Positions 54,120 through 61,520 of a stretch of 64,000 nucleotides of DNA are shown here, in pieces. The notes beneath the pieces were generated by a model. It was not told the DNA's origin. It saw only the letters and a program-made list of their open reading frames with translations, and made no database searches. The DNA is from Chloroflexota bacterium (GTDB lineage: Bacteria; Chloroflexota; UBA11872): assembly GCA_026706485.1 (NCBI GenBank), contig JAPOYR010000011.1, forward strand, positions 310,001 to 374,000, read 5' to 3'. Position 1 is the first letter of the stretch, and the number at the start of each line of letters is the position of its first letter. The position numbers and the translations under genes were made by a program.

Positions 54120-55004
54120 ATGAGCCAGCCGCTGCGAGTGGTGCTGTTGGGCACCGGAACGCCCGACCCGCGACCGCATCGCGGCGGGTCGTCCACCTAT
54201 GTCGGCGTAGGCGACGCCGGCGCGGTGTTCGATCTGGGGCCTGGGGCGACGCGGAACCTCGCGGCGGCGGGCATCGACCTGGCCACGATTGGCCATGTGT
54301 TCTTCACCCACCTGCACTTCGATCACTCCACCGACTACGCGCACTTCGCGCTGTCGCGCTGGGACCAGGGCGCCGGACGCGGCGACGACCTCTCCGTCTT
54401 TGGCCCGCGACCGCTGGAGCGCATGACGGAGCGCCTGTTCGGCCATGACGGCGCCTTTGCCCCCGATCTCGTCGCGCGCACCAACCATCCCATGAGCTTG
54501 CAGGCCTTCCGCAATCGCGGCGGTGTGATGCCCCGCCGGCGCCCGCGGATTGACGTTCGAGAGCTCGCCGTCGGGGATACGGTCGTAACTGACGGGTGGA
54601 CGGTTCGCGTGGGGCACGCCCAGCACGCGCAGCCCTACCTCACCTCACTGGCCTACCGGCTCGACGCCGAGGGCGGCTCGATTGTCATCTCCGGGGACAC
54701 GCGCCCGTTGCCGGAGATCGTCGAGCTGGCGCGCGGGGCCCACACGCTCGTCCACATGGCCATGGAGGTCGACGCCTCGCGCGACCAGTGGCCCGACATC
54801 TACTCGGCCTGCACCACGGCCCGCGGCGCCGGCAAGATCGCCGGCGCCGCGGGCGTCCAGCGACTGGTGCTGGTGCACGTCATGACCGAAGCCGACGACC
54901 CGGCGTACATGCAGGCGATGGTGGACGAAGCGCGCGAGGTCTTCGACGGCTGCGTCATCGGCGGCGCCGACGGTCTGTGCCTGTCGTTTCCCGAGCCTGC
55001 CTAG
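54120..55004 (+). CDS. MBL-fold metallo-hydrolase (RNase Z-like)
   Basis: 294 residues from the ATG at 54120. The N-terminal LLGTGTPDPRPHRGG is followed by the metal motif THLHFDH (63-69), further His ligands (HAQHAQPYLTS) and SGDTRP. The GTGTPxP opening is typical of RNase Z/arylsulfatase-type MBL proteins. True RNase Z needs an exosite arm that I do not see, so a small-molecule hydrolase is as likely. Its end overlaps the convergent kinase-like gene by 4 bp. Confidence 0.88.
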   Translation: MSQPLRVVLLGTGTPDPRPHRGGSSTYVGVGDAGAVFDLGPGATRNLAAAGIDLATIGHVFFTHLHFDHSTDYAHFALSRWDQGAGRGDDLSVFGPRPLERMTERLFGHDGAFAPDLVARTNHPMSLQAFRNRGGVMPRRRPRIDVRELAVGDTVVTDGWTVRVGHAQHAQPYLTSLAYRLDAEGGSIVISGDTRPLPEIVELARGAHTLVHMAMEVDASRDQWPDIYSACTTARGAGKIAGAAGVQRLVLVHVMTEADDPAYMQAMVDEAREVFDGCVIGGADGLCLSFPEPA

Positions 55005-55642
55005 CGCGCCCCGGTAGCCGCCTCGATCAGCCGCTCGGGCAGTGTGTCCCTTGGTCGCGGCTCCACGACCTCCAGGTTGCGCCGCGAAGCCTCCTCGGCA
55101 AGCCACTGGCCGAACAGCCACTTGCCTCTGACCTCGGCTTGAAGTTCAGCTTGTGTCCGGCCCGCAACCCAGCTGCCGCCGCGAGCCACCAGGGCGGCCC
55201 GAAGCGCTGATTCGTCCGGTTCCACGATGAACGCCGCGCGTATCCAGGCCGCGCGTTCGAGCATTGATGGGCGAGCAAGCAGCGACGGCAATGCGCCATC
55301 CCCCTCGATCACGATGGGGATTTGCTGGTCGACATGGTTTTCCACGATCGCCTCGAGCGGGGCCGACATGACGCCGCCAACGTCGATGAGAGCGGCGCAC
55401 TGCTCCTCGGGCGTGCGATTCCTAAAGTCTGGCCGCTTGTCGGCGTACAACGACTCCGTTCCCTTGGGAAGCGTCACATCAGCCCGTTGGAACGCGAGCC
55501 GCACGTCGTCGACCATTAGCCACGGCACGCCCAGCGACAGCCCGATGCGCTCCGCGGCGGTGGTCTTCCCGGCCGCCGAATGCCCTCCGATCAGGAGAAC
55601 GAGCCAGTCATAGTCCCACCCCGCGCCACTGGCATCGAACAA
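55001..55642 (-). CDS. P-loop kinase-like protein
   Basis: 213 residues from a TTG start with an AGGAG SD 7 bp away. Walker A is GGHSAAGKTT at about 19-28, followed by a DDVR segment typical of small-molecule or nucleoside kinases, and later VIEGDGALPS. It resembles 2-phosphoglycerate kinase and related P-loop kinases, but no specific substrate motif is recognised. It is convergent with the MBL gene. Confidence 0.75.
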   Translation of the reverse strand: MFDASGAGWDYDWLVLLIGGHSAAGKTTAAERIGLSLGVPWLMVDDVRLAFQRADVTLPKGTESLYADKRPDFRNRTPEEQCAALIDVGGVMSAPLEAIVENHVDQQIPIVIEGDGALPSLLARPSMLERAAWIRAAFIVEPDESALRAALVARGGSWVAGRTQAELQAEVRGKWLFGQWLAEEASRRNLEVVEPRPRDTLPERLIEAATGAR

Positions 55643-55761
55643 CTGTTCACTCCTCAGGGACGGTCAATGCTCGCGACATCGTCAAGGGATCAACGGGGTC
55701 GGGGGCGCGAGCCGATGGTCCCGAATGGAATGGGCCGCCGGCTACGCCGCCCGGGCCTTCG

Positions 55762-56655
55762 CTACCAGACCTCGTCCTTGGCGTAGAGCGACTTCGCCGG
55801 CCCGATCAGCTTGGGATCGGGCTTGGGAACGCGCCGGGCGACGTCGGGGTCGTACTCCAGATTCCGCAGCACGAAGCGCATGCAGTTCAGCCGGGCGCGC
55901 CGCTTGTCGTCGGACTTGACAACCGTCCACGGCGAAGCCTTCGTATCGGTTCCCGCAAACATCACCTTCTTGGCCTCGGTGAAGTCGTCCCACAGCGGCA
56001 GCGACCGCCTGTCCACGGGGCTCAGCTTCCACTGCTTGAGGCTGTCTTGGGCGCGGGACACCACGCGCCTGAGTTGCTCCTCCCGGCTCACCGAGAACCA
56101 GAACTTGAACAGCCGCAGGCCGTCGCTGATCAACATTTGCTCGAACAAGACGGTGTCGCGCAGGAAACGCACCGTCTCGGCCGGCGTGCAGAAGCCCAGC
56201 ACCGGCTCGACTACCGCCCGGTTGTACCAGGAGCGGTCGAAGAACACGATCTCTCCCTCGGATGGGAGGTGCTGCACGTAGCGCTGGAAGTACCACTGGC
56301 CGCGCTCCCGCTCGGAAGGGGCCGGCAGCGCAACAACCGTGGCGCCACGGGGGTTGAGGTGCTCCATGAAACGCTTGATCGTGCCGCCCTTGCCCGCGGC
56401 GTCCCGCCCCTCGAACAGCAGCACGACGCGCTGCCCGGTCTCCTTGACCCACTTCTGCATCTTGAGCAGCTCGACCTGCAGCGCGGCCTTCCGACGTTCG
56501 TACGCCCGCCGGCCCATTTTGGTGTCGTAGGGGTATGAGTCGCTGATGATCTCGCGACGCCCGGCGCGCTCCACTTTCCGCAGGATTTCCTTGGGAATCC
56601 CTTTCGTGGGAATCAGGAGACCAGTGTCATCTCGGACTGCGGTTGCGGTTGCCAT
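55762..56655 (-). CDS. ppk2: polyphosphate kinase 2
   Basis: A 297-residue PPK2 of the short class I type. Walker A is EGRDAAGKGGT at about 82-92, Walker B is VFFDRSWYNRAVVEPV, and the lid-region signature is FWFSVSREEQLRR. SPVDRRSLPLWDDFTEAKKVMF and SPWTVVKSDDKRRARLN are diagnostic. It transfers phosphate between polyphosphate and nucleotides. With the complete pho/pst cluster it points to polyphosphate storage, although the genes are far apart. Confidence 0.96.
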   Translation of the reverse strand: MATATAVRDDTGLLIPTKGIPKEILRKVERAGRREIISDSYPYDTKMGRRAYERRKAALQVELLKMQKWVKETGQRVVLLFEGRDAAGKGGTIKRFMEHLNPRGATVVALPAPSERERGQWYFQRYVQHLPSEGEIVFFDRSWYNRAVVEPVLGFCTPAETVRFLRDTVLFEQMLISDGLRLFKFWFSVSREEQLRRVVSRAQDSLKQWKLSPVDRRSLPLWDDFTEAKKVMFAGTDTKASPWTVVKSDDKRRARLNCMRFVLRNLEYDPDVARRVPKPDPKLIGPAKSLYAKDEVW

Positions 56656-56817
56656 GCGAATACCCTATTTCCGCGTCTCACACCCGTCAATTTCCAATTC
56701 GAACTTTGAATGACTAGGTTGGGTGAACCTGTGCCATGCACCACGGCGCTCGCCTCGACCAGTGGCCGAGAGTCACAACGGGTCGACGCCTGACCAGTCG
56801 AGCCCGCCCCTCTCACG

Positions 56818-59379
56818 CTACAGCGCCGCCAACACCTCGCGCTGGCGCGCCAGCCGCTCGGACCGCGCCTCGGCGAAGCGCTTGATGCCGGCGTGGATCG
56901 AGTCGGCGTCGAGATTCGCCTCCGCGATCACGTCCGGCTCGGTTCCGCCGGTCAGCCACTGGTTGTCCCAGTCGGACCACAGGGAGTACTCATCGGTCAG
57001 CGGCCCCAGGTCGCGCACCGGCGGCATGCGCCGCGTGCCCGTGGATACCACCATCGCGTCATAGCGCGCTCCGGCCGGAATGAGGTGGTCGCGATAGGCC
57101 TGCGGCTGGCGTTCGAAGAGCTCCTCGCTCACCACGGCGATCACTCGCACGTTCACGCCCTCGGCTTCAAGCTGCGGCAGCACGCGCATCAAGTTGACCG
57201 TCGAGTTCGAACCTTGCACGAACACCGTGCCCTGCGGCTCGCTGCCCGCGTCCCAGTCGCGGATCAGATACATCCCCTTGGCCGCCGCCAACGGATCGGA
57301 GTCGGCGAATCCGGCGCGGTCGGCCACCGGAAAGTCGGGTCGCGCCACCTCGATGGTGATGAGCCCAACCTTCGGATCGCGTGCCGCCAGTGACGCCGCC
57401 GCGAAGTAGCCCGGGGCCACGTCGTTGTAATCCCAGAAGCTCAAGTTGATGGCCTGGTCGCGCGGGAACAGCTTCCACACCTGCGGCGCGAAGATGCCGA
57501 AGTGCGTGCGCGCGTCCGCGGCGGTCTCCGGCCCGGAGTGCCCGGCCAGAATGTGCAGCACGCCCATGCGAAACGGGCTGTCCTGGTTCTGCTGGCTCCA
57601 GACGCGCGCCGGCAGATACATCAGCGGCGTGAATGCGCCGTAGGTGCCGCTCAGGGCCCAGACACCGGCGTGGCGGTCGGGGTCGAGCGACGCGGACTGG
57701 CTCACCAGCCCGATCGCCGACGAGGCGTTTCCGGCCTCCTCGATCGGCGCCTTCATGCGGGTGCCCAACGGGTTGTCCACCGGGTCGTAGTGCCCCCACA
57801 GCGCGCCCTTCTCGACGTTGATCGAGCTGGACAGGTCGGCGGCCAGGGTGATGAAGCGGTTGTCCGTGACGTAGTTGACCCACTTGATCAGCTCGGAGAT
57901 GGCGCGCCGGGTGCCGGCAACGTCGCCCGGCTTCTTGGCCAGCTCGATGTCCACCGTCGCCGTCTCGCCGGTGAGCTCGTTGGTGACCTCGACCGACTGC
58001 GGCTCGAGCGGAATGTTATCCGGACACAGCCGCTCGTCCATGAACGGATTGATCGTCGGATCGATGCGCAGTGGCAGGTTGTCATTCAGCGAGTCGCCGA
58101 TCTCGACCAGCCGATCCGCCAGCCAGTCGCCCAAACCGTTCTGGTTGAGCACCGACATCGCCACGTCGATGTTGGTCTTGAACTGGATCAGGCGCTCGCG
58201 CTCGTCGGCCACCGGGCCGTCGCGGATGCCGTCAAACTCCACGCCGTAGCGCCGCTCGAAGGTCTCGGCCAGCGCCACGAAGTAAGGCTCGTTCATCTTC
58301 AACTCGTAGGGATGGCTGTGATAGCCGACGAGCTGGTCGCCGAACCCGGGCACGTGTCCGTTGTCCGCGGCCGGCCACCACCCCTTGGTCGTCGTCCCAA
58401 CCAGGATGATCGGGCGGCGGTCGTTCGGATCCCACTCTTCCATCGCCCGCAGGGCCGCCATGATCTGGTCGTAGTCGTTGCCGTTCTCCACCGAAATCAC
58501 ATTCCAGCCGTAGGACGTCCACTGGTCCTCGATCACGTAGCCCTGGGTGAGAGACGGGTCGATGACGCCGCCGACGAGCGAATCGTCGATGCCGGCGTTG
58601 TTATAGGACAGCAACACGCGCAGCCGCTTGCCCACCTGCTGCGCCAGCGCCTGGGTCTTCAGCTCCTGCGCGTGGCCCTCGGTCATGGCGAACTCGCCCT
58701 CGAGCGCGATCACCTTGAGCGAGTCGTCGGCGCCGACGAAGTCCCAGAAGGCCGCCTTGCCCGCCGCCGTGGCGACGCCGATACCGGAAGGGCCGCCGTT
58801 GACGTCGTTGGTCAGGTCGGTGGTCTCGGAATGACCGGCGAGCGAGCGAATGCCGCGGATCTTGGCCTGTGCGAAAAGCGGGTGGTCCTCCAGCCCGTGG
58901 TCCTGCAGCAGCGTGTCCAGGGCGCCGCGTCCGCGGCGGAACCCCAGCGCGTCGATCGGCAGCATGCCCACGTTGGGGTCCACGGCGTAGCGGTCGTCGC
59001 CCGTCGCCGCGTGCTTCTGGGCCATGGCCTCGCCCATGATCATCCAGAGGGCGTAGGCCGTGGGGATGTTGTGGCCCCCGGCCAGCATGAAGCGGTCGCA
59101 GAACGGGTGCTTGGGCCGGCGGTAGTCGTAGCGCAGGGCGCCGTTCTCGGGTCCGCCCAGGTGCAGCGCCACGTTGTACGGCGTATAGGCCAGCGGCCCG
59201 CCGAAGTGCCCGGTCTGGGCGTAGTTGCCCAGCAGCACCAGCGTCATCGCGGTCATGAACCCGACGTCTTCGATCCGCTCGCGGTCGTCGGCGGGGACTT
59301 CGACCGTGTCGTCGATCGTCACCGTCTGCACCGCGCTCGCGCGGGCGGTGACGCTTTGGCTGCCGTTGCTGTGCGCCAT
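56818..59379 (-). CDS. long transketolase-family ThDP enzyme
   Basis: About 853 residues from the ATG at 59379 (AAGGAG SD), longer than the usual 620-700 for transketolase. The N-terminal ThDP domain has GGHNIPTAYALWMIMGEA, RSLAGHSETTDL and an altered Mg/ThDP motif (ALEGEFAMTEGHAQE, ending YNNAGIDD). The middle pyrimidine domain shows ITLAADLSSS, LWGHYDPVDNP and the C-terminal domain RVIAVVSEELFERQP. In canonical enzymes the motif is GDG with Asp; here a Glu takes that place. It could be a transketolase, a phosphoketolase-like or an AceE-like enzyme; transketolase is my preferred name. Confidence 0.85.
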   Translation of the reverse strand: MAHSNGSQSVTARASAVQTVTIDDTVEVPADDRERIEDVGFMTAMTLVLLGNYAQTGHFGGPLAYTPYNVALHLGGPENGALRYDYRRPKHPFCDRFMLAGGHNIPTAYALWMIMGEAMAQKHAATGDDRYAVDPNVGMLPIDALGFRRGRGALDTLLQDHGLEDHPLFAQAKIRGIRSLAGHSETTDLTNDVNGGPSGIGVATAAGKAAFWDFVGADDSLKVIALEGEFAMTEGHAQELKTQALAQQVGKRLRVLLSYNNAGIDDSLVGGVIDPSLTQGYVIEDQWTSYGWNVISVENGNDYDQIMAALRAMEEWDPNDRRPIILVGTTTKGWWPAADNGHVPGFGDQLVGYHSHPYELKMNEPYFVALAETFERRYGVEFDGIRDGPVADERERLIQFKTNIDVAMSVLNQNGLGDWLADRLVEIGDSLNDNLPLRIDPTINPFMDERLCPDNIPLEPQSVEVTNELTGETATVDIELAKKPGDVAGTRRAISELIKWVNYVTDNRFITLAADLSSSINVEKGALWGHYDPVDNPLGTRMKAPIEEAGNASSAIGLVSQSASLDPDRHAGVWALSGTYGAFTPLMYLPARVWSQQNQDSPFRMGVLHILAGHSGPETAADARTHFGIFAPQVWKLFPRDQAINLSFWDYNDVAPGYFAAASLAARDPKVGLITIEVARPDFPVADRAGFADSDPLAAAKGMYLIRDWDAGSEPQGTVFVQGSNSTVNLMRVLPQLEAEGVNVRVIAVVSEELFERQPQAYRDHLIPAGARYDAMVVSTGTRRMPPVRDLGPLTDEYSLWSDWDNQWLTGGTEPDVIAEANLDADSIHAGIKRFAEARSERLARQREVLAAL

Positions 59380-59801
59380 CAATCGCTGCTCCTTGGGAGT
59401 CGAGGCCGGGGATAGCGGTTTATGTGGCAGCCCGAGGGCTGCCGGCTGCTGAACAAGCGTACCGAATCGCCCAAATCTGGGGAATCCGCCAGGCACTTCA
59501 GTCCGCGACACCACTTCCCGCGACTCACGCTCGTTGGATTCTCTCCCGCAATGCCCCCTGAATTTCCGGTCGCGGTCACCGGCGGTGTCCCGGGGCAGAC
59601 CTAGCGTAGGCGGGAGCTAGCCTGTGATTCCCCGCCTCAGGGCGACCACCACATGCTGTGGTACAGGATTCAGCCACTGCAATATGCTGTGGCCACCCAC
59701 CGCAAATTGCGATACTATGCCTGTTCCTATCGGCCTAGGCCGAACATCCAGCACACCGCGTGCAAGACAAGGGGTGTGCGCCATTCGAGGTTAGAGTATT
59801 G
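59380..59801. other. 422-bp intergenic region between divergent genes
   Basis: No gene is supported. It contains a short hairpin GGCAGCC/GGCTGCC (59426-59443) upstream of the transketolase start. It also has a perfect ACCAC/GTGGT palindrome with ATGCT between the arms (59648-59662), followed 25 bp later by a second ATGCTGTGG. The A/T content rises sharply toward the protease gene. TACTAT at about 59713 is a possible -10 for that gene without a clear -35. Confidence 0.5.
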
Positions 59802-60986
59802 ATGACTCAGGAATCATCTGACAACGGCAATCGGCGTCGACGCCGATTGATCGGCGAGCTGGAGAAGCACCGTCAAAGCAAAGTGGTCGCATACACCATC
59901 AGTGATAGAGAAAATGCTAGCGCTCAAATCGGCGACGATGCTGTGAGGCCACTCTATGATCACTTTAGGCGCATTGGAAAGGTAAGTAAAGTTGATCTAC
60001 TCATCTACTCCCGCGGCGGATCGACTGATACACCTTGGCGAATAGTCTCACTTGTCCGTGAATTTGCAGATGAATTCGCAGTTCTTATTCCCTACCGAGC
60101 TATGAGTGCAGCTACCATGATCGCACTAGGTGCCGATGAAATTGTAATGTGCCCCAAAGGTGAGTTAGGACCTATCGATCCACAGCTAAAGCAAATCCAC
60201 TCAAGTCCGGATGGCGAAAGAACGCAAGAAGAGATATCTGTTGAGGACATCATGGCTTATGTCCGGTTCTTGAAGGACGAGGTCGGTCTATCTGATCAGA
60301 ATGTCCTGGGAACTCAGGCAGCATCACTCACGGATAAATTATCACCTCAGATCCTTGGCAAAATATATCGCGGCCATTCGCATATTCGCTCAGTTGCAAG
60401 GAAGCTTCTCGAGGCTCACAGCTCGAAATTTGAAATTGATGGCCCTGCTATAGATGTAATTGTAGATACACTGGCTGAGAAAACGTTTGAGCATGGTCAC
60501 GCAATTGGCAGACGCGAGGCGCGTGAGATTGGTCTGAATATTGTTGAACCAGATAAAGTCTGCGAGGACCTAATATGGAACATCTTCGAAGAATACGAAA
60601 GTCTGTTTTGTCTAGATAGTCCGATTGATCCTCATACATTTATACCTGATAATCAAGAAGAGCGTATTGAGCCTCTGGTGATGGCGTGTATTGAATCTTT
60701 GGCTTTAGCTCATCATTTCACAGCTGAACTCAAGGGACGCCATCAGAGAAACATGCCGCCTCAGCTAAACCTAAATCTCAATGTTCAGTTGCAGATGCCG
60801 GCAGGAATAGACCCTTCAACTATGCCTGTTGAGCAACAGGCACTTCTCCAGGAGTTGGTGCGAGCGGCACAGATTCAAGCGGAGCAGGCTGTGCAAGAGC
60901 AGATTTCCCAGCAAGCGCCGATTGTTGGGTTCTCGGGGCAGATACAGCGTACTGGGTGGCGGGAGCTTGGGGGCTGGGCTGCTTAG
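59802..60986 (+). CDS. SDH-type Clp-fold serine protease
   Basis: 394 residues from the ATG at 59802 (GAGG SD). This is a ClpP/SppA-fold protease of the serine dehydrogenase proteinase group. Motifs are LLIYSRGGST at about 66-75, the nucleophile Ser102 in RAMSAATMIALGADEIVM, and ELGPIDPQL at about 121-129. A helical C-terminal half follows, ending in a Gln-rich tail. It shows no signal peptide. Its base composition is clearly lower in G+C than its neighbours (many A/T-ending codons), indicating recent transfer. Such proteases also occur among phage-defence genes. Confidence 0.88.
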   Translation: MTQESSDNGNRRRRRLIGELEKHRQSKVVAYTISDRENASAQIGDDAVRPLYDHFRRIGKVSKVDLLIYSRGGSTDTPWRIVSLVREFADEFAVLIPYRAMSAATMIALGADEIVMCPKGELGPIDPQLKQIHSSPDGERTQEEISVEDIMAYVRFLKDEVGLSDQNVLGTQAASLTDKLSPQILGKIYRGHSHIRSVARKLLEAHSSKFEIDGPAIDVIVDTLAEKTFEHGHAIGRREAREIGLNIVEPDKVCEDLIWNIFEEYESLFCLDSPIDPHTFIPDNQEERIEPLVMACIESLALAHHFTAELKGRHQRNMPPQLNLNLNVQLQMPAGIDPSTMPVEQQALLQELVRAAQIQAEQAVQEQISQQAPIVGFSGQIQRTGWRELGGWAA

Positions 60987-61520
60987 GCGCGAAAGAATGG
61001 CACCGGCGACGAGACAAAGTGGGTAAGTGTGGTGCCGCCGTCAATGATGCGAACCCGAGGGCGCTGGTCGGGGCGGGGGGCTTTCGGGGTTGGCGCCAAG
61101 TAAAGCTCAGTTGCAATTTCGGAGCTTCCGAATGGCACGATGGTGACCGAAACCCTTCTCCGAGCCAATTCACCTTGGCCTACTACATGCCGCATGGTTT
61201 CACCTTTCAGGCCACCGGCGGTCTAGGCAACGATACATTCCGAAAGGCGCGGCCCGACTCCGGGAAGCGATATTTCGGGCTTGAGGCTGCACAGATGAAC
61301 TCGGCGGTACCCAGCCTAGGCCGATCACGTTTGGGCAACGACCTAGGAGCAATATGATAGATGTAGGGCCTTAGGAAGTCCATACTCAAATAGTATACAA
61401 CCCTGCAACGAACTGCAAGCGGTGAGTCGAAATCGAAAATAAAGCTACATAATCCGACATAAACCCAGTCTACGATGTGGAATGAGCTGTTATTTCGTAG
61501 CACGGGCATTTCGCTCGCGC
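60987..61520. other. 534-bp region without a supported gene
   Basis: Short open frames here are not convincing. The DNA near the protease is G+C-rich, then becomes A/T-rich toward 61380-61480. An 11-bp word GCCTAGGCCGA at 61314 repeats one at 59733 on the other side of the protease gene. I see no tRNA, transposase or clear terminator. Confidence 0.5.

Noticed and set aside
59733..61324. 11-bp direct repeat GCCTAGGCCGA flanking the low-G+C protease gene, as possible attachment sites
   Set aside because: By rough calculation, hundreds of 11-bp matches are expected by chance in 64 kb. There is no integrase or tRNA, and the word is mostly a palindrome.
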